This document shows, in pieces, positions 22,966-31,343 of a DNA stretch of 64,000 nt (position 1 is its first letter; every line of letters begins with the position of its first letter). A model generated the notes under the pieces. It did not search any database and was not told the DNA's origin. It saw only the letters and a program-made list of their open reading frames with translations. The position numbers were made by a program, and so were the translations under genes. The DNA comes from Erythroxylum novogranatense. Taxonomy: Eukaryota > Streptophyta > Magnoliopsida > Malpighiales > Erythroxylaceae. The stretch lies in the NCBI GenBank assembly GCA_029891385.1, contig CM057233.1:54080063-54144062 (forward strand). Direction: 5' to 3'.

Positions 22966-23403
22966 ATATTAGATGTAGATAATTTAGAATTACACAAAGC
23001 ACAAGGCACTTTTCATATTAATACCCTTTTATCAAATGATAAATTAAAACAAATAGCCAAAACTCAATTAAATTTGAAAGCAGGACAAGATATTCACAAA
23101 ACATCCATATTCAATAAACTTTTAAATCATAAAAATATTATTTATTTTGGAAAAATCGTTCATAAAACTCCTATTAGAATCGATCAATGTAATGGTCATA
23201 TACGAATTAATCTTATAGATCAAGAACAAATTTCTAAACAACTTCATCAGATTCTTTCAGATAAACGAATTAAGATAGGATATATTCATCTTTCTATTAT
23301 TCAGATATTATTAAAATCTACTTTTAAAGAAGGAATTGATTCACCTATAAGAATGGCAATCCTTGACAAAAGAATGACAAATTTAAACGATCAAATTATT
23401 GAC
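22966..23403 (+). pseudogene. Caulimovirid movement protein, N-terminal half (30K superfamily)
   Basis: The frame opens just after 22963 and runs into the mini-LTR insertion at 23404. Its second half carries the core signature of 30K-type movement proteins: RIKIGYIHLSIIQILLKSTF followed by EGIDSPIRMAILDKRM (about codons 103-140 of this frame). Proteins of this family widen plasmodesmata so that virus moves between cells. The domain stops after about 145 codons where the insertion begins, and the C-terminal part is found separately at 25203-25499. I judge the family from the core motif only. Confidence 0.68.
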
Positions 23404-23621
23404 CTTTGCTACCCAAAAGTGGAGTTGAAGGTAGGGCGGAACCAAATTACTTAAACCTACCATGCTTCGCTGCTTCACAGGCTAGTTCAGAACCAATGGT
23501 TGTGCTGGGACTCAAACACGAGACCTGGGGCTAAGCCTCAGGCCCATACCTGAGCTCTGATACCACTTTGCTACCCAAAACTCGAGTTGAAGGTAGGGCA
23601 GAACCAAATTACTTAAACCTA
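23404..23621 (-). mobile_element. SMART/TRIM-like mini LTR element (~218 bp)
   Basis: Two 56-bp direct repeats (23404-23459 and 23566-23621, three mismatches seen) flank 106 bp. On the minus strand TGGTATCAGAGCTCAGG (23549-23565), a Met-tRNA primer site, directly adjoins the right repeat. The body contains no coding potential. This is the layout of SMART/TRIM elements: terminal repeats plus primer site and little else, fully dependent on other elements' enzymes. It interrupts the viral movement-protein frame. Exact ends and target duplication are unclear (ACCT occurs at both edges), and the repeats do not show clean TG...CA ends. Confidence 0.72.
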
Positions 23622-24523
23622 TACTCATATATTAAAAACACCTGCTCCTTCTACATCTAGAATGCAAGTATTAAATAAATCCGTCAATCTAGATCGGATT
23701 CATGCTATTCCCACCAAAGCCATCCAAATAGAAGCACGAAAATTGACTTCGAAATGTTTGTTGAATGTTTCCAAAATATAATGCTTGGACTGAAAATCAT
23801 AAAATTTTCCACTATTATCTACAAAATAGAGGCAGATTTGGACCAAAAGCTATTGTTCTACCAGAAGCAGACCCATTGACTACTTATCTACTATTTCAAA
23901 GTGGATTGATTGACACACTCTATGTAATCAACACTCAGATTCTTTCTGAGTTTCCCCTTGGATTTACACAAGTAGTGAAGAATTACAAAGATAGATTTGC
24001 CAAAAATCGAGAAATTTACATCAAGATTTGGAGCAGCTACCCAATTTTCAAAGCACAAGATACAATCGAAGATGCAGATATTATGCTATCTCGCATAGCA
24101 TTCGTCACTATTGGAATCAGCAATGGAACTTATCCTCATATTGATACACCTCCTAATCATCCAATTGATTGGGAACTCATTAATCAATTTAATCTCAATT
24201 GTTTGGAAGGAGTATATCTCCAAGCAAGTTGCATCGATGCAGAATCCATGATTCGAATCAACTACAAGGGATTCAATTTATTAATGATCTCTTTATATAA
24301 ATAAGCACTACAATCAGAAGCACTACAATTAGTCAAGCAGTTTATGAGCCCATTCCACAACATTGAAGGAATCTTTGCAGAGCTCAATAACACATGGAAG
24401 TATGCAATTTGTAGCCAAATGCAAGGTCATAAAGAACATCATTGCAAACACTATCCATCCATCGCTCAGACAGAAGATCACGAGACAGATTCTATTGAAG
24501 CCATTATTGAAAAATAAATCCAA
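23622..24523 (+). pseudogene. Unassigned viral ORF downstream of the mini-LTR element
   Basis: Three linked pieces: an open stretch to a stop near 23780; a +1-shifted 179-codon frame at 23765-24304 (FPKYNAWTENHKIFHYYL, VLPEADPLTTYLLFQSGLID, HIDTPPNHPIDWELINQF); then 73 more codons in the same frame after a single TAA, ending at 24523. The last piece has a Cys/His-rich segment (CSQMQGHKEHHCKHY), possibly metal-binding. It lies between two halves of a viral movement protein, so viral origin is likely. I do not recognise the domain and cannot exclude a captured or other retroelement sequence. Confidence 0.5.
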
Positions 24524-24831
24524 AGAATCTGCTTTTTATTAAAATTGACTCAATGTAGACCCTTGATGGTCAGTAAAGCAGAGGAATCTGCATTTCATTT
24601 TTCGTTTTCTGTACATTATTAGCTTTACTTTTTACTTTTGCTTTTTCTTTATTTCTTATCTAGCTTTTGTCGGCCATCTAGTTTGGAGTTTTCTTTCTTT
24701 CGTTTCCTATGTAATGTAACTCTTAGAGCCTTAGAGCTCACGACGAAATAAAATATAGACCTATTGCCTGTGGCATTTACTATTCAAACTGATTCTAAAT
24801 ATTTATGTTGTTTTCTCAGGTATAATATTCA
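24524..24831. other. Non-coding stretch inside the viral block
   Basis: This is pyrimidine-rich sequence with no frame. It includes an AATAAAATATAG polyadenylation-like signal at about 24747-24758. It could be part of a viral intergenic region (promoter, leader, poly-A signal), but nothing diagnostic such as a clear TATA box is visible. Confidence 0.3.
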
Positions 24832-24895
24832 ATTTAACTAGTTCCTGTATAAATAAAGGTCTTATATATAAATAATCTCTAATTAATTGATAAAA
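24832..24895 (-). repeat. Inverted copy of 22493-22555 within the viral block
   Basis: About 63 bp match 22493-22555 in reverse complement with roughly five differences by eye. Spacing is about 2.3 kb. It indicates inverted duplication during or after viral DNA capture. Confidence 0.8.
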
Positions 24896-24909
24896 ACTTA
24901 GAAGATCAA

Positions 24910-25083
24910 ATGGTAGAAATACTACAAAAACAGACAACAATGTTACAATTAATCACAGAATTAATCATTGAAAGCAAAATACAAACACAACAGATTTAAA
25001 CTTTAGAATCCACGCTGAAGTTGGTATCAGAGACTAAACCAAAACCTCCAATAATAATAACAAGACCATGGCAATGGTGGTGA
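24910..25083 (+). pseudogene. Small viral frame with helical N-terminus
   Basis: ATG at 24910 opens a Gln- and Leu-rich helical sequence (MVEILQKQTTMLQLITELII) with one stop near 24998. It continues to PPIIITRPWQWW and a stop at about 25081. The segment TTGGTATCAGAG at about 25022-25033 matches a Met-tRNA primer site, the replication primer of caulimovirids, but may be chance coding sequence. Function unknown. Confidence 0.33.
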
Positions 25084-25369
25084 GAGTTTGTTAAAGTATA
25101 GCTAATGTGATAAGTAATTGAAAAAGGGTATTGACCAGCGGTCATTAAATTTTCGTTATTAAATCTCTACATTATTTTCACTCATTTACAAAATATTTTT
25201 AAATGGAGCATACTTATCTTTCATATTTTGATCACAAACGACTATTAAAGCAACTCATTAATGAAACATATCACAGAGATAATCATTATACTCATCAAAA
25301 TTTAATGACTGCGGGTCAATACCCTTTTTCAATTACTTATCACATTAGCTATGTTTTAATAAACTCTCA
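25081..25369. repeat. 72-bp inverted repeat in movement-protein sequence
   Basis: The left arm 25081-25152 is the reverse complement of the right arm 25297-25369 with about five mismatches, separated by 144 bp. The right arm is in frame within the movement-protein relic. The arms could pair in a transcript from this locus. Confidence 0.82.
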
Positions 25370-25499
25370 CCCTAGAATTGAATTAAAAAATATAGATAAA
25401 ATTTATATTGATCAACTTTTTACTGATGTAGCAAAAGTAAGGTTGTTTTCGAAATTTAGCAAAAGAAAGAAGAGTTTTATAATTGAAATGCAGTACTAA
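25203..25499 (+). pseudogene. Caulimovirid movement protein, C-terminal half
   Basis: This 98-codon frame contains a Gly-Gln block (GQYPFSITYHISYVLINSHP, about residues 40-59) and a following KIYIDQLFTDVAKV, features of the C-terminal part of the caulimovirid movement-protein domain. It is 1.8 kb from the N-terminal half and separated by unrelated sequence, so the two halves come from different copies or from a rearranged one. A 72-bp piece of the same coding sequence is present inverted at 25081-25152. Confidence 0.6.
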
Positions 25500-25733
25500 A
25501 GCTCAATGGAGTTGAACTGATGCAGATACCAAAGCTGTGAGGAAACTCAAAGCTTTATTCATTATTTTATACTAAATATGTATAATAACATAATTATAAT
25601 TATAATTATAATTATATTAATAATAATTAATTATATCAAAATTAATTCATTAACTATTATTTAAGTATAAGCATATTTAAATTATAAATAAATATCGGCA
25701 AAAAAAAGGCCAAAAAAATTATTCTGAATAAAG

Positions 25734-25765
25734 TCACGCCTGTGATTTGCACTCACAGGCGTGAG
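25734..25765. repeat. Hairpin TCACGCCTGTGA / TCACAGGCGTGA
   Basis: Twelve-base perfect arms are separated by a short loop (TTTGCAC). The arms are also related to the TCACACCTGTGA motifs at 26903-27015 and 39165-39237. Confidence 0.82.
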
Positions 25766-25885
25766 TAATAATAAGCAAAAGAAATGGAAGGCTAAGAGAG
25801 CAAAAGCAAATGACCGTTTGATCGTGCATGACTCTATAATGTATAATAACTTTATCATATATAGATTTTATATAATTATTTGCTA

Positions 25886-26012
25886 AGATAAAATTAATTA
25901 TTTAACAAAGATCTAAGTATATTAAAATGGCACGAATTATATATAATAAACATAAAGATAATTCGTGCCATTTTAATATACTTAGATCATAGTTAAATAA
26001 TTAATTTTATCT
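25886..26012. repeat. Foldback with 55-bp arms and 17-bp loop
   Basis: Arms 25886-25940 and 25958-26012 are complementary at about 53 of 55 positions. An otherwise non-AT core TGGCACGAATTAT / ATAATTCGTGCCA is conserved in both arms. No clear target duplication or known MITE terminus is visible. A transcript would form a long, nearly perfect hairpin. Confidence 0.88.
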
Positions 26013-26694
26013 ATATATATACACACATATATATAGATATATATATGTATAAACTATATAATTAATAACATTAACAATAATCACTAATGCAGCAAATAAT
26101 ATTAGTATTGACTACTTAATCAACTAACTCTATACTAAATATGTATAATAACATTATTATATATATATTTAATATAATTAATCGATTATATTATAATAAC
26201 TATTAATTACGTCAAAATCAAGTCTATTTCAATAGGATGGAAAATTTTTCAGTCATATAAACTATATAATAATTATTAATAATTACAATAATTATTAATA
26301 CAGTAACATATCCACCAAATATTAATATTGACTACTTATTTAAGCATAAGCTTATTTATATTATATCAAAATTAATAATATTTAAGTATATTAAAATAAT
26401 TCAAATTAATATCAACTGTTTACTATTATTCATTGTTTCAGACCAAATATGCATAATAACATTATTATAATTTAAGTACAATTACATTTAAATTATAGGA
26501 TGAAAAATATTCAATAAAAATTATCATCAACATTTACACTATATACTCATAATTACTATTTTATTAAGCATCGAATATTAATATTAATTTTAGATGTTAT
26601 TTATAACCGCATTATTAATTGTTAATTGTTATTATTTTTATATACTAACATTAAATTTAAATCTTAATCATAACCTGTTTATTATCATTAAATT

Positions 26695-27210
26695 TTATAT
26701 ATTAATATCTTAATATATAAACTTATGACTAATTATTATATTATTAGCTACTATATATTAATATTAATTATATATATCATTGACAACCATGCATTATTAA
26801 TTGCTATTAATATTAAGTATATATATTATTGAAAACATGAACTATTTATAGCTAATTATTATCAATTACTATATAATAATATTATATTTATATAAAAGGC
26901 AGTCACGTCTATGACTATTAAGTCATAAACTTGATTTCCATGACAAGAAATCACGAGTGTGACTTGTTATGTCACACCTGTGAATGAGTGTAGTGTCACA
27001 CCCGTGACATCTCCTATATATATTTTTATATATTGATATCTTAATATATAAACTTATGACTAATTATTATATTATTAGCTACTATATATTAATATTAAGT
27101 ATATTTATTATTGTCAACCATGCATTATTAATTGCTATTAATATTACGATATATATTATTGAAAACATGAACTATTAATTGCTAATTATTATCAATTACT
27201 ATAGTCAAAG
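26695..27210 (+). repeat. Direct repeat of ~185 bp, offset 331 bp
   Basis: 26695-26882 and about 27026-27210 match closely (e.g. AAACTTATGACTAATTATTA and AACCATGCATTATTAATTGC in both). The intervening stretch holds the TCACACC hairpin cluster. Confidence 0.78.
26903..27015. repeat. Cluster of TCACRCCYGTGA-type hairpins, left
   Basis: Within 110 bp are GTCACGTCTATGAC, TCACGAGTGTGA, GTCACACCTGTGA and GTCACACCCGTGAC. A matching cluster ends the same way (CTGTGACATCTC) at 39165-39240 beyond the LINE. Confidence 0.75.
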
Positions 27211-27334
27211 GCATGATTTCCTTATTATATCAAATACTTAAGTAATAGTAAATGAATTCATCATACTTAATTAATTTATTTTTATTAAAGTATTATTAAT
27301 TAGTATTAATTAATTATATAATTAATGAAATAAT

Positions 27335-27359
27335 ACACACACACACACACACACACACA
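27335..27359. repeat. (AC)n microsatellite
   Basis: This is an uninterrupted AC run of about 12 units just before the LINE relic begins. Confidence 0.95.
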
Positions 27360-27469
27360 TACTTATTTGTTTTGTGCATAGAACGCCTTTCATTGGCTAT
27401 AAAACGAAAAGTTCGAGGAAAAAACTAGTTTCCTTTTAAAACAAGTTGTCATGGTCCAGTAATATCACA

Positions 27470-28161
27470 CAAATTTTTTGCAGATGACCTTATCCTATGT
27501 GCCAAAGCTTATAGAGACCAAGTTAAGGTGATTAAGCAAGTGCTCGATAAGCTCTGGCCAACTGGTTAGTAGAGATAAAACTATGTTATTTGTGTCACGT
27601 AGTGTCCCACATAATGAGGCCCATCTACTTAGTAGTAGCTTTGAGAAAGATTTGGGAAAGTATCTTAGGGTGCCACTCCTTCACAATCGAGTTACTAGGG
27701 GTACATACCAACCCATTGCTGACAGAGTCACAAAAAGACTATCTAATTGGTCTGCAAAAACTTTATCCTTTGTTAGTAGAACTACTCTTACACAATTTGT
27801 TCTTTTAGTTGTCCCTTGTTACACAATGCAAACAACTTCCATCCCACAGGCAACATTTCATAAGATTGAAGGCACTTGCCATTGATTCATTTGGGGGGAA
27901 AATCAAGGTGAAAAAAGAATCAGCCTAGTGAAATGGGACAACTTATGCCAATCTAAAGATAGAGGAGGTTTGGGGCTACGAAAATTGAAGGAATCCAACG
28001 AAGCTTTTATTATGAAACTTGCTTGGCAAATACTAACTTCGTCCGATGCTCTTTGGGTGAGAATATTACATGGCAAGTATATGCAGAGCGCAAAAGGAAT
28101 TCCTTATTGTTTGATACCAAATAATTGCTCTCTTCTATGGAGGACCATTTGTAAGATTTGA
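27470..28161 (+). pseudogene. LINE ORF2: reverse transcriptase, C-terminal part
   Basis: The frame begins with the catalytic FADDLILCAKA motif at about 27475-27510 and continues through KTMLFVSRSVP, GKYLRVPLLHNRV and RLSNWSAKTLSFVSR (typical of plant L1 ORF2). After a stop near 27883 it reads FIWGENQGEKRISLVKWDNL, GGLGLRKLKESNEAFIMKL and LLWRTICKI, ending at a stop at 28159. The RT would copy LINE RNA at a nicked chromosomal target. Most of the RT (fingers/palm) and the endonuclease are missing, and frameshifts near 27570 and 27890 break the rest. Confidence 0.82.
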
Positions 28162-28920
28162 ACTCAAATGGATTCTAAAATTAGATGGGCGATTGGTGAC
28201 GAAAAGACGGTGAAATTCTGGGATGACATTTGGATAGGAGAACTGCTCTTTCCACTATATATGGGGTCCACCTGGCAGATCAGGACAGAAACTTGACTGT
28301 CTTTGAGATAACAGGTGAGTTTGGAAATTGGCGGTGGGATTACATATCTTCAAAGTTGTCTCCTTCTTTGAGTGTTAAAATTGCGGGTGTGAAGCCACCT
28401 TCTCCGAATGATGGCCATGACCAGTATTGTTGGGGCTTATCTGATTTGGGGAGTTTTTCTATCAAATCAGCATATGAAGCTATTTTTTGAAATTCCTGGC
28501 ATCCCTCTAATAAGATCTGGAAGTTGGCTTGGCAATTCCTAGGACTCAATGTATTCGGTCCTTTCTTTGGTTGGCTCTAAAAGATTAAGCTCTTAACTAA
28601 CCTGGAATTATGTAAACGACATATTAGGGAGTGACCTTTTTGTGACACCTGCTATGGTATGGAGGAATCTTTGGTTCATGTACTCCGAGACTGCATTGAA
28701 GCACGAGTTATTTGGGCATGCTTAAATTCTCCAGTTTATTCACAAGGTTTTTTCAACAGCAATTTTACAGACTGGTTAGTTCAAAACATCTCTAATCTTG
28801 ATGATGATTGGCAGATTATTTTTTTGGGGTTACTTACTGGCTTATTTGGAAATGGAGGAATAGTAGGTGTTTTGGGCACAAAAATGAGAGAAACAAGATT
28901 TCACTCATCCTAGCTCAAGA
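28162..28920 (+). pseudogene. LINE ORF2: linker and zf-RVT region
   Basis: Broken frames continue the LINE: IRWAIGDEKTVKFWDD near 28180-28230, GNWRWDYISSKLS near 28325 and SIKSAYEAIF near 28460-28490. Then comes the zinc-binding-in-RT region, where CDTCYGMEESLVHVLRDC keeps the Cys-x2-Cys...His...Cys pattern (about 28638-28695), followed by WACLNS. Stops and frame changes occur at about 28160, 28490 and 28580. Confidence 0.75.
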
Positions 28921-28984
28921 TAACGAGACAAAAAGTGGTAACATTATGACTAATGAGACTAGGCCTTTGCGACATTAATTTTTG

Positions 28985-29400
28985 ATTGGTTGGGCTCCTC
29001 CAAAGGAAGGATGGATGAAACTTAATACAAATGATGCATTTAAAACTTCAAGTGGGCTGGCTACAGCGGGTGGCCTATTAAGGGATCACTTTGGATGCTA
29101 GAAGGGAGGTTTCTTTATGCACATAGGTACTTGTACTCTTGTTGCTATTGAATTATGGAGAACTAAAAATGGCTTGGCCAGCAAGTGTTCAAAATCTAAT
29201 CTTGGAGGTGGATAGTCTTTGTGTGGTCAAGCTGCTAACTAAGGATACTATCTCAACCAAATCAAAGCTTGTCCCTTGTGACTGCTGCTAAAGAATGGTT
29301 AAATCATGACTGGCCAGCGTGAACTGTTCATAGTTATAGGGAAGGAAATTGTGCGACAGATTAGATGGCGAATATGGCCATAATTCTCCCTTTAGGATAT
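28985..29400 (+). pseudogene. LINE ORF2: RNase H-like C-terminal domain
   Basis: The frame GWAPPKEGWMKLNTNDAF matches the start of the plant LINE RNase H domain (usual K-x-N-x-D-G). It continues GLATAGGLLRDHFGC before a stop. Remnants near 29190-29370 (EVDSLCVVKLL; SYREGNCATD) correspond to the later catalytic blocks. Several stops and indels break it. It removes RNA from the RNA-DNA hybrid in intact relatives. Confidence 0.68.
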
Positions 29401-29674
29401 CATTAGTTTTCTCTCGCTCATTGATTGGACCAAATTTATACTATAAATTAGGTCCGTTTTCTCTAGTAATTATGCATCTGTTGACTCCTGATCTATGATT
29501 TTTATGCTTATTTTGGTCCCGCATATTGAGTTTTGATAAATTGCACATTGTCAGTATTTTGTTGTCATTTGTCATTAATTCTGCATAATTTTTATTGGGA
29601 CAATTGATACTGCAAATGGGTTGTATTTTGTAGGACCAAAGGAGTCAACATTCAAGAAGTCAACATGCCGCGAG

Positions 29675-29798
29675 ATTCGCTGGGGCGAACCCAAACCTCC
29701 ATTCGCCGCGGCGAATAAATTAAATGCAATTACTTCGCTGCGACGAGTGACCATCCGGACTTCGCCGCAGCGAACTACAGCCATTCGCCGCAGCGAAT
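29675..29798. repeat. Cluster of TTCGCCGCAGCGAA-type palindromes upstream of the TATA box
   Basis: Copies: ATTCGCTGGGGCGAAC (29675), ATTCGCCGCGGCGAAT (29701, perfect 16-bp palindrome), CTTCGCTGCGACGAG (29733), CTTCGCCGCAGCGAAC (29760), ATTCGCCGCAGCGAAT (29783). The 3' LTR has decayed versions at about 37854 and 37931. Confidence 0.9.
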
Positions 29799-29871
29799 GT
29801 CGGGTAACCCGGCCTATATTTGGCAAAGTATCCACTGTTCCGACCCGGCCCGCACGTATCCCTATAAAAAC

Positions 29872-29880
29872 TTGCCATTT
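29872..29880 (+). promoter_or_regulatory. TATA box of the Athila-like LTR
   Basis: CTATAAAAA lies 74 bp after the palindrome cluster. It is conserved in the 3' LTR (about 38010-38018) and as TATATAAAAA in the solo LTR at 20114. Confidence 0.68.
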
Positions 29881-30923
29881 AGGGCAAAAAGAGACGGCCG
29901 CACTTCGGAGGTTAACTTCTTCTTCTCTGTCTTCTCCTTCGTTTCTAATAGTTTTTGTTCTGTTTTTATTTGCAGGTTCGCTGCCGCACCAGACTAGGTC
30001 CGCTGTTTCCAGTTTCTTCATCCGTTCCACTGTCCATCATTTGTTGCTGTATCCTTCCCTGTTCGTCATTGGAATCATGAACCACAGTGATATTCCAACA
30101 GCGAAGAGTTCATCCAGTTATGGTCGCTAAGCGTTCCATTCTCTTGAACATGTAGCAAGGATTGGAGTTCACCAAAGCTTAATAGGGTAATCACTAATGT
30201 CTCAAGTCTAGGTATATTTATGTATAGATCCGAGTTGGAGTATGCATTGATATAGCTAGGTTAGTGTGGTTAATAGTTTTAGCCGTGTGTTGACATTATG
30301 TTGAGATTTGGATATTACTTTTGTAGATTTTTCAGGTCAAAATACATGAAGTCTCATGTATGTTATTCGGATTTTACATCGATTAATTTAATCACTTAGT
30401 TGTGCTTGGTTGGGTTAGTGTGTTATTATCGATTAACTTATTGCAATTGTTTATCCAATTTTTCACACTAATGGTTTTAACAAGATTTGACTAATCGAGT
30501 TGATTAATCAAATTCTTGGACTTAACGAGTTGTTAAGGTTTACATTTCGAAACTTAGTGGATTTCAAACCCTGAAAATTATTTGAACGATGATAATCCAA
30601 GTTGCATTTTCAAGAGAGTTTTAGTAAGTTGATTTCACACTTGTTTAATTTCAATCGTTTAGCTTTCTAAAAATCCCAAAAACATTTATTCTTACTTTGG
30701 CTTAGTTTAATTTTTAGTTAATCAAATCAAAACCCCCCTTTTTTTATTGCTTTAATTGCATGCATCATTCAAACATTAGGCTAGTCTTAGAATCAGTTAG
30801 TACACCGGTTCCTTGAGAGTCGACCCGAGGTTGCATCCTGTATTGCAATCCTTGGTACAAATTTTATTTGACCGATTTCTGAGGATCAATTCTTTAATTG
30901 AACGATAAGTTGTCGATCAAATT

Positions 30924-30941
30924 TGGCGTCGTTGCCGGGGA
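30924..30941 (+). other. Primer binding site (Asp tRNA type)
   Basis: TGGCGTCGTTGCCGGGGA lies 4 bp after the LTR. It differs at one base from TGGCGCCGTTGCCGGGGA, the site complementary to the 3' end of plant Asp tRNA used by Athila elements. This supports the lineage call. Confidence 0.88.
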
Positions 30942-31177
30942 ATCAAATTAATTGGTTCTCTAGGTTAGCCAGTGTTTGTTTTGATTTTAATTTTTGTCGT
31001 TGCATTTTGTTTGCATTGCATAATTTTATTTAATTTCTGTTCTGCTTAAGTGTTTTTAGTGTTATTCCTGTTTGTGATTTCATTCTGCTTTCTTTTAAGT
31101 GTTTATTCTGATTGTTTTTGTTATTTGTGCTTAATTTTAAGTTAATTTCGTTTGCTTTGCTGCTCTGTGCTTCTAAC

Positions 31178-31290
31178 TCGTCACAGCGAGTTCATATCTT
31201 CGCCGCAGCGAGTTCATATATTCGCCGCAGCGAAACTTATAATTTTATTCAGTTCGCTGCAGCGAGTTTCTATACGTCGCAGCGAACCTG
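31178..31290. repeat. Second cluster of the same palindromes, in the gag leader
   Basis: About five copies (CGTCACAGCGAG, CTTCGCCGCAGCGAG, ATTCGCCGCAGCGAAA, GTTCGCTGCAGCGAG, CGTCGCAGCGAAC) lie within 115 bp, some 55-165 bp before the gag ATG. The first three are separated by TTCATAT spacers. Confidence 0.88.
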
Positions 31291-31343
31291 AGTTATATCC
31301 GTTGTCGTTTTAGTGAGCTATCTTAGGTGAACTTCTCTTGTGC

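Larger units (their letters stand above)
21831..25510 (+). mobile_element. Endogenous pararetrovirus (Caulimoviridae) fragments, rearranged
   Basis: Several broken frames with caulimovirid character lie between the LTR of B and AT-rich DNA. A movement-protein N-terminal half is at 22966-23403 and a movement-protein C-terminal half at 25203-25499. There is an unassigned ORF at 23622-24523, short coiled-coil frames, and two inverted repeats linking distant parts. The order is not that of an intact genome, and I see no coat-protein zinc knuckle, protease or RT. Such relics arise when viral DNA is captured in the nucleus. A Florendovirus- or Petuvirus-like origin is possible but not assigned. Stops, an inserted mini-LTR element and rearrangement make it inactive. 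Confidence 0.7.
25511..27364. repeat. AT-rich repetitive region, left block
   Basis: This is 1.85 kb of strongly AT-rich DNA with no coding frame. It shares recurring phrases with 39238-40260 (e.g. AATATTAATATTGACTACTTA, TAAATATCGGCAAAAAAAA, GACCGTT.GATC), so both belong to one repeat family, flanking the LINE/Athila block. It holds foldbacks, a duplicated 185-bp segment and TCACRCCYGTGA hairpins described separately. Confidence 0.65.
27365..29421 (+). mobile_element. LINE (L1-type) relic, left part, split by the Athila-like element
   Basis: This is a 5'-truncated non-LTR retrotransposon whose ORF2 pieces read in order on the plus strand: RT core, RT thumb, zf-RVT region, RNase H. It is interrupted at 29422 by an LTR element and resumes at 39068. 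5' truncation is usual for LINEs because target-primed reverse transcription stops early. The left end near the AC repeat is not sharply defined. Confidence 0.82.
29422..30919 (+). repeat. 5' LTR of the Athila-like element (1498 bp)
   Basis: It starts TGATTGGACC and ends TTGTCGATCA. It is paired with 37580-39067 and related to the solo LTR at 19653-21127. It contains the U3 palindrome cluster (29675-29798) and TATA box (29872). The opposing short frames at 29575-30130 are not genes. Confidence 0.92.

Noticed and set aside
23550..23565. Possible tRNA fragment (CTGAGCTCTGATACCA), also at 19361, 48571 and 58492
   Set aside because: Only the 12-17 bases complementary to a tRNA 3' end are present; these are primer binding sites, not tRNA genes.
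29575..30130. Opposing 151- and 169-codon frames in the Athila-like LTR
   Set aside because: They owe their openness to the GC-rich palindrome cluster, are not kept in the 3' LTR, and match no domain.
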